Source: Spirochaeta sp.
Lineage (GTDB): Bacteria > Spirochaetota > Spirochaetia > UBA9216
Length of the DNA: 19,320 nucleotides
Assembly: GCA_003454605.1 (NCBI GenBank)
Contig: DMKD01000321.1
Coordinates: 988-20,307, forward strand
Direction of reading: 5' to 3'
Shown here: piece after piece, positions 1-6,843 of the stretch
Layout: each line of letters begins with the position of its first letter
Numbering within the stretch: position 1 is the stretch's first letter
Made by a program: the position numbers and the translations under genes
Notes under the pieces: model-generated
Told to the model about the DNA's origin: nothing
Database searches by the model: none
The model's input: the letters and a program-made list of their open reading frames with translations, nothing else

Positions 1-1059
1 ATGAACCTGACCGATATTGAAGATAAGGCAATATCTGAGGCAAAGAAACGTAAGACGAAAGTAAAAACTCTAACCGACGATGTTCTCGCAATTTTCAGAG
101 AGGGGTTGAACGGGTTTGGATTTATAATGCCTGAACACCTTGTACCTGCAACCGATAGCATTGAACAGTCCGTCAAAATGATTCAGAATCTGGTGAATAA
201 GGGAATTGCATATGAGCATAAGGGTGATTATTTTTTTGACCCTTTGAAACTAGATGAATTCGGAAAGCTCTTCCGACTCGATATGAAAAGATGGCCAAAA
301 ACAAAACGTCGGTTTAAGAAGGATACATATCTCGGCAATCGCTGGAATCTCGGCGATTTCATCCTCTGGCACAATCATAAAAATGATCCCGATCACCCAT
401 TCTGGGATACCGATATCGGACGGGGGCGCCCCTCGTGGAACATACAGGATCCTGCCGTTGTAACAATGAGTATCGGGGATCAGATCGATATAAACTGTGG
501 CGGAATAGACAACATCTATCGCCACCATGACTATAACATCGCAGTGATGGAAGCCTATACCGGCAAGAGCTATGCAAATTACTATATGCATGGTGCACAC
601 CTTTTTGTCGATGATAAAACGATGTCAAAAAGCCGCGGAAATATTATCTACCCCGAAGATTTGACCGCCCGGGGTGCTGACTGGCGAGATATAAGATTTT
701 ATCTCACTTACACACATTATCGAAAAAAACTAAACTTCACCGAAGATTATTTCATCAATACCATCAGGAAAATCCAGAGCTTCAGAACAGTACTCAACGA
801 TTTACAGTCATCTTCAAAGCCCGCTGTATCTGAAACAGCAAAAATAGACAGTCTCATAGAAGGAGTCTGCCCGGCCTTTGAGCGGGAACTTGAAAACGAT
901 CTTGCGCTCGGCGCCGGCTTCGACGCCGTTTCGGACATTCTGGAGAGTATTGCAGATAAGGCGAATTCAAATCCACTTACAGATAATCAGAAAAAAAATC
1001 TGAATAAAAAACTCAGGAAAATTGACAATGTTCTAAATGTCATTTACCCTGACACATAA
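1..1059 (+). CDS. cysS: Cysteinyl-tRNA-synthetase-like protein, 5' end cut by window, zinc site degenerate
   Basis: Class I aminoacyl-tRNA-synthetase fold of the CysRS family; canonical members charge tRNA-Cys with cysteine using ATP. The first visible residues MNLTDIEDKA match the internal N-(I/L)-T-D motif that lies about 70 residues into CysRS, so the HIGH motif is probably upstream of the window and base 1 is probably not the true start. Visible landmarks, numbered from base 1, are GRGRPSWNIQ (140-149), GGIDNIYRHH (167-176), TMSKSRGN (207-214, the KMSKS loop with K to T at its first position), and YTHYRKKLNF (237-246) at the start of the helical anticodon-binding part. The E. coli zinc ligands Cys209, His234 and Glu238 align with Asp150, His175 and Asn179; the 25-residue Cys-His spacing is kept exactly. 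Two ligands are therefore lost, so cysteine specificity is doubtful. The protein could be a divergent CysRS or a paralogue with another substrate. The stop lies 19 bases before the next gene. Confidence 0.8.
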   Translation: MNLTDIEDKAISEAKKRKTKVKTLTDDVLAIFREGLNGFGFIMPEHLVPATDSIEQSVKMIQNLVNKGIAYEHKGDYFFDPLKLDEFGKLFRLDMKRWPKTKRRFKKDTYLGNRWNLGDFILWHNHKNDPDHPFWDTDIGRGRPSWNIQDPAVVTMSIGDQIDINCGGIDNIYRHHDYNIAVMEAYTGKSYANYYMHGAHLFVDDKTMSKSRGNIIYPEDLTARGADWRDIRFYLTYTHYRKKLNFTEDYFINTIRKIQSFRTVLNDLQSSSKPAVSETAKIDSLIEGVCPAFERELENDLALGAGFDAVSDILESIADKANSNPLTDNQKKNLNKKLRKIDNVLNVIYPDT

Positions 1060-1078
1060 ATTACAATGGGAGTTTATT

Positions 1079-1444
1079 ATGGAAATTACTTACAAGCATG
1101 CAATTACATACCTATGGTCAAGAGACATTAAAAAGACTTTGAATTTTTATGAAAAAATTCTCGGGTTCAAGAAGGCTTATGAATCAGACGGCTGGATTGA
1201 AATGGCAGTACCGGGTGTTACAAATGCATATATTGCAATCAATAAGTGGAAAAAAGAGGGGACCTACCCTGTTAACCAGTTTCTCACCTTCGGGGTAGAG
1301 GATATTGACGCCTTTAAAGCACACCTTGTCGCAGAAGAGGTAACAATGTACGGCGACATGGTTGAATTCGCAGAACAGGGCATGAAGATGCTTAAATTCT
1401 ATGATCAGGATAAAAATATAATTACTGTTTCACAAGTCATATAG
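1079..1444 (+). CDS. VOC-superfamily (glyoxalase/bleomycin-resistance fold) protein
   Basis: A 121-residue protein with the vicinal-oxygen-chelate pattern: a first beta strand and helix (YLWSRDIKKTLNFYEKILGF, about residues 10-29) and a late strand turn FYDQDKNII, resembling the usual F-x-D-P-x-G-N. I chose the ATG at 1079 over one at 1037 because GGGAG (1068-1072) sits six bases before it and the longer start would overlap the upstream gene. Metal-binding VOC enzymes usually carry a Glu shortly after the D-x-x-G-N turn; here that stretch reads NIITVSQ, so this may not be a typical metalloenzyme. Such proteins range from lyases and dioxygenases to antibiotic-binding proteins, and nothing in the sequence picks a substrate. 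It lies 19 bases after the synthetase-like gene and is probably co-transcribed with it, ending at the terminator just downstream. Confidence 0.8.
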   Translation: MEITYKHAITYLWSRDIKKTLNFYEKILGFKKAYESDGWIEMAVPGVTNAYIAINKWKKEGTYPVNQFLTFGVEDIDAFKAHLVAEEVTMYGDMVEFAEQGMKMLKFYDQDKNIITVSQVI

Positions 1445-1454
1445 AATAGCTAAT

Positions 1455-1491
1455 AAAAAGTCCCTCCGAGATTATTCAGAGGGACAGTTTT
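1455..1491. terminator. Bidirectional rho-independent terminator between convergent genes
   Basis: GTCCCTC (1460-1466) pairs perfectly with GAGGGAC (1479-1485). Inner GA/TC pairs can extend it. Five A residues precede the stem and GTTTT follows it, so it has a U-tract in both orientations. It lies between the VOC gene (+) and the lipoprotein gene (-) and can serve both. Confidence 0.8.
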
Positions 1492-1506
1492 AATCATTTC
1501 CGGGTT

Positions 1507-2031
1507 CTAATTTACGTAGAACTGTACATAGTAATCCCCGGAAGTGTACGGAAGCGCAGTTCCAAGAAGCTCTATTTCTGAGTCTCCATAAACAGAAACT
1601 ACCATCTTTACTGCATCATCCGGTACTTCGCAGATGCCGTCGCCGCTGGCAGCCCACAGATACTGTGTTCCGGTGATATAGCCGTCAACATCATAGAAAG
1701 AGATATTGAGCGGAAAATAGTTCATCTCCAGCAGGATATCACCTTTGACCTCATCACCGTTGTGAGCAACTCTGAAGCTGCAGGAATATGGATCATCAAC
1801 AGTGGTCAAATCAACTGAAAAATAATCAACATCATCAGCACTGTCAAATTCACCATTGATTCGGTAATCCATGTAGAGGTCGAGATCAAAACCGGTGTCT
1901 TCTGCAGTTACGAGTGTAGTGTTTGTATCTTCATTAGCCTCATCATACTAGTCGGTTGGGTCTGGTATTGCACAGCCGGCAAAAAGAACGGCTACAGCTG
2001 CAATAAGAACAAGGACAAATTTTGTATCCAT
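1507..2031 (-). pseudogene. Secreted lipoprotein gene with an in-frame amber stop
   Basis: Reading from ATG at 2031 gives a classic lipoprotein signal: Lys4, a hydrophobic core (FVLVLIAAVAVLF) and the lipobox LFAGC with Cys20. After IPDPTD the reading frame meets TAG at 1950-1948 and then continues in the same frame as YDEANEDTNTTLV and onward to a stop at 1507, about 174 codons in all. AGGAG (2044-2040) lies eight bases before the 2031 start. The Met at 1872 has no ribosome site and cuts off the signal peptide, so it is unlikely to be a real start. The distal part contains GEFDSADDVDYFSVDL and NISFYDVDGYI, resembling bacterial pre-peptidase C-terminal (PPC) beta-sandwich domains. TAG is the normal stop of at least three other genes here (VOC, nifS, ABC-F), which argues against amber reassignment. 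It is most simply a recent nonsense mutation or a sequence error. Confidence 0.7.
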
Positions 2032-2103
2032 TTTAAAAACTCCTATAATATGATTCCTATCTATCGGCTAAATGAAACAAAATATACACCTTTTTATAAT
2101 GAA

Positions 2104-3000
2104 TCAATCACCGCGCCGCTGAATTACCCTTTCACCCTCGGCAACATCACGGGTTAACCACATATTACCGCCGACAATAGCATTTCTGCCGATAGTAACA
2201 CGGCCGAGTATTGTTGCGCCTGCATAAATGATTACACCGTCTTCAACTATCGGATGTCGCGGAACATCCTTTATAGGATTGCCGTTCTCATCCTTCGGGA
2301 AACTCTTCGCACCTAGGGTGACACCCTGGTAGATCGTAACATTTTTCCCGATTATCGACGTCTCGCCGATTACAGTACCGGTTCCGTGATCTATAAAAAA
2401 GTTCTCGCCGATCTCCGCTCCCGGATGGATATCAACCCCGGCTTCTGAATGCGCCATCTCACTTATCAGACGAGGTATTATCGGTACACCAAGTTTATAC
2501 AGTTCATGCGCAATGCGATGGTTCGTCAGCGCCCTGATGCTTGGATAACAGAATATTGCTTCACCGATACTTTTAGCGGCAGGATCCCCTTCATAGGCAG
2601 CCTGAGCATCTGTTGAAAGCATATGTCTTATATAGGGCAGCTTCTTTATTAGTTCTTTAGCGGCTGCATCGGCACGGTCTTCACAGAAAGTGCATAACGA
2701 GTCGTTATTGCATGCAAAGCAGTAACCGCGCTTAAGCTGCTCAGACAAGATTGTATAACATTTATCCAGCGTGCCGCCAATATAAAATTGCATCGTATCT
2801 TCACGGAGTTCAGAATGTATAAAGTACCCCGGGAACAGAACCGAACGAATCATCTCGACAGCCCTGGCGAGCTCATCAATAGACGGCATGTGAATATCAT
2901 GATCATTTGAACGAAGATATACTTTATTATACGACTCCGGTTCACATAGTTCTTCGGTTATCTTTTTAAGATTGAAATCGTGATTCTTTTTTTCTGACAT
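2104..3000 (-). CDS. cysE: Serine O-acetyltransferase, long form with a Cys4 cluster
   Basis: Transfers acetyl from acetyl-CoA to L-serine, making the O-acetylserine used by cysteine synthase. The 298-residue protein has an alpha-helical N-terminal half and a left-handed beta-helix of hexapeptide repeats from about residue 186. The catalytic residues of E. coli CysE (Asp143, His158, His193) have clear counterparts: Asp190 in VDIHPGA, His205 in IDHGTGTVIGE and His249 in PRHPIV. Two features differ from E. coli CysE. The N-terminal half carries C-x2-C-x5-C-x2-C (Cys94, 97, 103, 106), which could bind a metal. The C-terminus stops at QRRGD without the terminal Ile that docks into CysK, so a classical cysteine synthase complex is unlikely. 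The ATG at 3000 has an AGGA-containing ribosome site about eight bases upstream, and the gene lies 24 bases after cysK in the same operon. Confidence 0.9.
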   Translation of the reverse strand: MSEKKNHDFNLKKITEELCEPESYNKVYLRSNDHDIHMPSIDELARAVEMIRSVLFPGYFIHSELREDTMQFYIGGTLDKCYTILSEQLKRGYCFACNNDSLCTFCEDRADAAAKELIKKLPYIRHMLSTDAQAAYEGDPAAKSIGEAIFCYPSIRALTNHRIAHELYKLGVPIIPRLISEMAHSEAGVDIHPGAEIGENFFIDHGTGTVIGETSIIGKNVTIYQGVTLGAKSFPKDENGNPIKDVPRHPIVEDGVIIYAGATILGRVTIGRNAIVGGNMWLTRDVAEGERVIQRRGD

Positions 3001-3024
3001 TAAATAATCCTCTCTCCGGATATA

Positions 3025-3957
3025 CTAATTAAATATTCCTGCAGAAAGATATCTTTCCCCGGTATCGGGAACAACGAAGACAACAACCTTCCCCTTGTTT
3101 TCCTCTCTCTCTGCAATTTCTGCTGCAGCCCACGCTGCTGCTCCGGCGGAGATTCCTGAAAAGATGCCTTCTTCTTTCATTAATCGCCTTGAGAACTCAA
3201 GTGCATCTTCATCTGCTGCCTTTACTATCTCATCGATAACTTCAGTATCGAGGTTGTCTGGAATGAATCCCGCGCCGATACCCTGAATTTTATGCTTGCC
3301 GGGATTCGGACCCTCACCATTAAACGCCTGTGTTATTACCGGTGAATTTAACGGCTCGACGGCGATGACCTTTAATTCAGGTTTGTTCTTCCTGAGGCCT
3401 TTAGAAGTACCGCTTATAGTACCGCCCGTACCTACCCCGCAGACAAGAATATCTATGCGGCCGTCAGTATCATCCCAAATCTCGGGGGCAGTTGTAATCT
3501 CATGACGATCCGGATTTGCCGGATTTGTAAACTGACCAGGAATATAAGAACCCGAAATATCGGAGGCAAGTTCTTCCGCTCTTTTTATTGCCGGCGTCAT
3601 ACCGCCTGCACCTGAAGTCAAAACAAGTTCTGCCCCAAAACCTGCAAGGATCTGTCTGCGTTCAGGACTGACAGTCCCTGGCATTGTTAAAATCAGCCTG
3701 TAGCCTTTTACGGCACAGACCATGGCAAGCCCGATGCCGGTATTCCCGCTGGTGGGTTCAATGATTACAGTATCAGGTTTTATCAGACCACGCTTTTCAC
3801 CGTCTTCAATGAGGGCAAGTGCTATTCGATCCTTGACCGAACTGCCCGGGTTGAAATATTCGAGCTTCGCATAGACCTCGGCATTATCCCCGCAGAGACG
3901 GTTTATCCTGACAAGCGGTGTACGCCCTATTAATTCAGTTATATTGGAAGCTTTCAT
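3025..3957 (-). CDS. cysK: Cysteine synthase A (O-acetylserine sulfhydrylase)
   Basis: A cytosolic PLP enzyme that makes L-cysteine from O-acetylserine and sulfide. The 310-residue length is normal for the family. Motifs in order: GRTPLVR near the N-terminus, PLP lysine Lys42 in SSVKDR, the substrate loop TSGNTG (69-74), the phosphate-binding GVGTGGT (174-180), SGISAGA and the C-terminal PDTGERYLS. These fit CysK/CysM-type synthases; I prefer CysK by overall pattern and because its partner cysE is the next gene. AGGA (3967-3964) is six bases before the ATG and overlaps the nifU stop codon, so translation may be coupled. The gap to nifU is nine bases. Confidence 0.93.
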   Translation of the reverse strand: MKASNITELIGRTPLVRINRLCGDNAEVYAKLEYFNPGSSVKDRIALALIEDGEKRGLIKPDTVIIEPTSGNTGIGLAMVCAVKGYRLILTMPGTVSPERRQILAGFGAELVLTSGAGGMTPAIKRAEELASDISGSYIPGQFTNPANPDRHEITTAPEIWDDTDGRIDILVCGVGTGGTISGTSKGLRKNKPELKVIAVEPLNSPVITQAFNGEGPNPGKHKIQGIGAGFIPDNLDTEVIDEIVKAADEDALEFSRRLMKEEGIFSGISAGAAAWAAAEIAEREENKGKVVVFVVPDTGERYLSAGIFN

Positions 3958-3966
3958 ATCATATCC

Positions 3967-4932
3967 TTAAAGGATGTGTACCCTTATTGATTCGTCAACC
4001 TTAGTACGAAGAGCATCAGCGATAGCTTCGTATGTTCCTGTCCTGCTTGCAGCGCAACCGACGCAGGCACCCTTATAGCTGATAAACACATCAGTAAAAC
4101 CATCTATATCTTTCATGTCGACTACCTCAACACTGCCTCCGTCGGCATTAAGAATCGGCAGGATTGACTCAGTAATAGTCTTGTCTACCTCTTTATGTTT
4201 CTGGATCAATGTCAGATCGGCAAATGTTTTTGTTTCTCCGGTCGCATTGAGCCTTTCACGTTCCATATCGGCTCGAGTGTCGCGCAGAATATCTTCGAGG
4301 TAGAACTTACGCTCTTCATGCCCGCCGGGTTTGATACATGATTTGCAGAATGCACCTGCCTTCGTGAACTGCGTGATCTCTTCCACGGTAGTAAGATCGT
4401 TGAGTTTAATGACTTCCTTGATTGTACTAAGCGATACTCTGGCACATTCACATACAATCTCTTCGTCCTCAAAAACCGACATATCAACGTTCTTATAAAC
4501 CGAGGCAGCCTTTTTAATAACATCGTAGGCCATCACCGAACAATGCATCTTCTGCGGCGGAACCGCAGGAGTGTCGGGAGTGTCGCGAAGAGCCTTCTCT
4601 ACATCAATATTAGTAATCTTAACCGCTTCATCAACGGTTTTACCGATACAGAGCTCGGCTGTTACATCACTCGATGCGATTGCAGTTCCGCAGCCGAAAC
4701 TCTTATACTTTGAATCAAGGATAGTATCGGTTTCCGGATCTACCATCCAGTAAAGTCTTACTGCATCACCGCAAGAATCGGCGCCAAAATCAGCAACAAT
4801 CAGCTTTGCGCCCTTAGCAGCAGCTTCCTCTTCGGTTATCTCTCCCATGAACTGGGGATTATTCATTCGGTCGCTGACTTTATCAGAATAATGTTCCCAA
4901 AGCGCACCGCCTATTAAATCATTCTTGGCCAT
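3967..4932 (-). CDS. nifU: Three-domain NifU Fe-S cluster scaffold protein
   Basis: Builds Fe-S clusters from NifS-derived sulfur and delivers them to apo-proteins. The 321-residue protein has the full modular NifU layout. An IscU-like N-terminal domain carries Cys54 (ADSCGDAVRLY), Cys81 (SFGCGTAIAS) and Cys131 (MHCSVMA). A central BFD-like [2Fe-2S] domain has Cys161, Cys163, Cys196 and Cys199, with the same 35-residue gap between Cys pairs as Azotobacter NifU. A C-terminal Nfu-like domain carries the CVGC pair (Cys290, Cys293). AGGAGA (4942-4937) precedes the ATG and overlaps the nifS stop, and only eight bases separate the two genes. NifU does not imply nitrogen fixation: several non-diazotrophs use it as their general Fe-S scaffold, and no nitrogenase gene is visible here. 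Confidence 0.94.
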   Translation of the reverse strand: MAKNDLIGGALWEHYSDKVSDRMNNPQFMGEITEEEAAAKGAKLIVADFGADSCGDAVRLYWMVDPETDTILDSKYKSFGCGTAIASSDVTAELCIGKTVDEAVKITNIDVEKALRDTPDTPAVPPQKMHCSVMAYDVIKKAASVYKNVDMSVFEDEEIVCECARVSLSTIKEVIKLNDLTTVEEITQFTKAGAFCKSCIKPGGHEERKFYLEDILRDTRADMERERLNATGETKTFADLTLIQKHKEVDKTITESILPILNADGGSVEVVDMKDIDGFTDVFISYKGACVGCAASRTGTYEAIADALRTKVDESIRVHIL

Positions 4933-4940
4933 AGGCTCTC

Positions 4941-6119
4941 CTATATATATTCTTTGTTTTGCGTGGATGAAATTGCACGCAGCCTCGTTACTGATTTTTT
5001 TATAACATCGACAGCATAATTAATTTCATCTTCAGTCGTATAACGCGACAGGCTGAATCTCATTCCGGTATGAGCAAGATCAGCTCCTATATTCATTGCT
5101 GTGAATGTCGGATTTGACTCAAGTGACTCTGAGGAGCATGCACTTCCGGTAGAAGCCGCAACGCCGTTCTGGTTCAGATCCCAGAGAAATGCCTCGCCTT
5201 CAATGCCTCTGAAACTTGCAAGAATGGTATTCGGTGTACGCATTTCACGGTTTCCGATTACCTCGACCTCATCAATACCGAGAATGGTATCTTCAAGTTT
5301 GTCCCGTAGACGTCTGACTTCAGTGTTTTCATGCTCAAGGTTTTTAACAGCAAGTTCAAGTGCCAGGCCCATTCCAATCATATAGGGTGTATTGACAGTT
5401 CCGGCACGATGACCAGCCATCTGCTCTCCGCCGTGTATGAGAGGCGTAATAGAGCTGCCCTTTCGGATGTAAAGACCGCCTACGCCCTTTGGACCGTGAA
5501 ACTTATGCGCACTGAAGGTTAGATAATCAGCCTGGATATCCTGCATGTCTACAGGAATTTTGCCTATCGCCTGAACACCGTCTAGATGAAGTTTAACACC
5601 GTTCTCACGGCAGATTTTCCCGTATTCTTTTACCGGATTTATGAGTCCTGTTTCATTATTTGCCCATATTATCGACACGAGAGCCGTCTTATCCGGATCA
5701 ATAGCCTTTCGCAGTTCATCCGGATCAACAATTCCCTCAGAGTTAACAGGAAGCCATTTAACATCGACTCCTAATTTTTCCAGAAACTCATAGACCTCGG
5801 ATACAGCCGGATGTTCAATCGCGCTTGTAATCATCTGTGTCTTCTTACTGTTTAAAACACTGTCGAAATAAAGTGATTTAATTACAGTATTATTGCCTTC
5901 GGATGCACAGCTGTTGACAATTATATTATCTTCGTCATCCGCATTTATTCCTGCATACAGCCTATCCAGGGCAATCCCCATATACGGTCTGATTTCATGA
6001 CCGAAACTATGTAGAGAATTGGGGTTTCCATACATCTTCGTGAAGAATGGATCCATTGCATCTTTAACGAGAGGATCGACTATAGTCGTAGCATTATTAT
6101 CAAGATATACTCTTTCCAT
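4941..6119 (-). CDS. nifS: NifS-type cysteine desulfurase
   Basis: A PLP enzyme that removes sulfur from cysteine as a persulfide and passes it to NifU. The 392-residue protein has YLDNNATT at its N-terminus, His103 in EHPAV, PLP lysine Lys206 in SAHKFHGPKG and catalytic Cys328 in STGSACSSESLE on the mobile loop. NSCASEGNN (69-77) resembles the TSCGTES of Azotobacter NifS rather than the SGATE of IscS, and the stretch HENTEVRRLRDKLE is also NifS-like. It is the first gene of the operon nifS-nifU-cysK-cysE, so the operon can both make cysteine and use it as sulfur donor. No Shine-Dalgarno sequence precedes the ATG; the promoter-like boxes upstream suggest a leaderless message. Confidence 0.94.
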   Translation of the reverse strand: MERVYLDNNATTIVDPLVKDAMDPFFTKMYGNPNSLHSFGHEIRPYMGIALDRLYAGINADDEDNIIVNSCASEGNNTVIKSLYFDSVLNSKKTQMITSAIEHPAVSEVYEFLEKLGVDVKWLPVNSEGIVDPDELRKAIDPDKTALVSIIWANNETGLINPVKEYGKICRENGVKLHLDGVQAIGKIPVDMQDIQADYLTFSAHKFHGPKGVGGLYIRKGSSITPLIHGGEQMAGHRAGTVNTPYMIGMGLALELAVKNLEHENTEVRRLRDKLEDTILGIDEVEVIGNREMRTPNTILASFRGIEGEAFLWDLNQNGVAASTGSACSSESLESNPTFTAMNIGADLAHTGMRFSLSRYTTEDEINYAVDVIKKSVTRLRAISSTQNKEYI

Positions 6120-6127
6120 ATGATAGA

Positions 6128-6156
6128 AATATATCTATATATCAGGTGAAAATCAA
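6128..6156 (-). promoter_or_regulatory. Putative sigma70-type promoter of nifS-nifU-cysK-cysE
   Basis: On the minus strand TTGATT (6156-6151), 17 bases, then TATATT (6133-6128). A start about seven bases further on falls at 6121-6119, practically on the nifS ATG (6119), which fits the absence of a ribosome-binding site. No leader long enough for a riboswitch or T-box exists between nifS and the upstream gene. Confidence 0.45.
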
Positions 6157-6196
6157 GCTCAATCAGATGTTATGTTTCCTACTATTTTTGTCAGTT

Positions 6197-6829
6197 TTAC
6201 TGCTTTCCCGTCAACCCTCGAAAGCCTGGAATCTGCCTCACCTTCGGAAGCGATAAACCTGTTTTCATTGCCACAAGTCTTACGACCATCGTGATTAAAA
6301 TAGCCGTAATAATTGATACACCGCTGCCCGCCCCGAGTTTTACGGCAGCAATCAGGGCAATAGAACCGAGAAAAGATGCGGTTGCGTAGAAATCACGGCT
6401 GATTACCGAAGGTATTTCACGCACCAGGACATCGCGTATCATGCCGCCGCCGGTAGCAGTGATCGCACCTGTCAGCAGAATACCTACAAAACCGAGGCCG
6501 AATTCCATCCCCTTCGCTGCACCGATTGCGGTGAAAACCCCCAGGCCTAATGCATCGAAAACTTTCACAAGTTTCCATACTCTCGCAATCCGCGAGGCAA
6601 GGAGCGCTGCGAGAACGCCCGCAGCTATACAGACTATAAAGTATGTTTCATCACGGAAGGCGGCGGGAGGTGTATCACCAAGCAGGAGATCCCGGAAGAT
6701 GCCGCCCCCCACGCCGGTTATCAGCGCAAGGGTGCATACTCCAAGGATATCAAGTTCATGCTTGATTGCCTTGAAAGTCCCCGCGACAGCGAAAACTATC
6801 GTACCGAAAATATCAAGGTAATATAACAT
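6197..6829 (-). CDS. TRIC-family (UPF0126, YicG/YadS-like) membrane protein
   Basis: A 210-residue inner-membrane protein with about seven hydrophobic segments arranged as an internal duplication. Each half carries the glycine-rich signature followed by Arg-Asp: GVGGGIFRD (39-47) and ATGGGMIRD (125-133). This is the hallmark of the bacterial branch of the trimeric intracellular cation channel family; E. coli relatives YicG and YadS have been linked to glycine transport. Which solute passes here cannot be read from the sequence. The gene lies 14 bases downstream of the ABC-F gene on the same strand and is probably co-transcribed with it. The ribosome site is weak. Confidence 0.88.
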   Translation of the reverse strand: MLYYLDIFGTIVFAVAGTFKAIKHELDILGVCTLALITGVGGGIFRDLLLGDTPPAAFRDETYFIVCIAAGVLAALLASRIARVWKLVKVFDALGLGVFTAIGAAKGMEFGLGFVGILLTGAITATGGGMIRDVLVREIPSVISRDFYATASFLGSIALIAAVKLGAGSGVSIITAILITMVVRLVAMKTGLSLPKVRQIPGFRGLTGKQ

Positions 6830-6843
6830 CTACAATCTGCAGC

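Noticed and set aside
250..600. A 116-codon minus-strand frame inside the CysRS-like gene.
   Set aside because: The plus-strand frame has strong family motifs throughout; the antisense frame has none and no ribosome site.
1948..1950. Pyrrolysine or another recoded amber codon in the lipoprotein gene.
   Set aside because: TAG is used as the ordinary stop of neighbouring genes, and no downstream recoding element or pyl gene is seen.
3967..6119. Nitrogen fixation locus, suggested by nifU and nifS.
   Set aside because: No nitrogenase structural or cofactor genes are present, and NIF-type Fe-S assembly occurs in many non-diazotrophs.
6120..6196. Riboswitch or T-box leader before the nifS operon.
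   Set aside because: Only 77 bases separate the flanking genes, and the predicted transcript starts at the ATG.
6441..6821. A 126-codon frame on the plus strand opposite the TRIC gene.
   Set aside because: It is rich in Pro, Ala, Ser and Arg with no recognisable motif, and lies wholly antisense to a clear membrane-protein gene, so it is a shadow frame.
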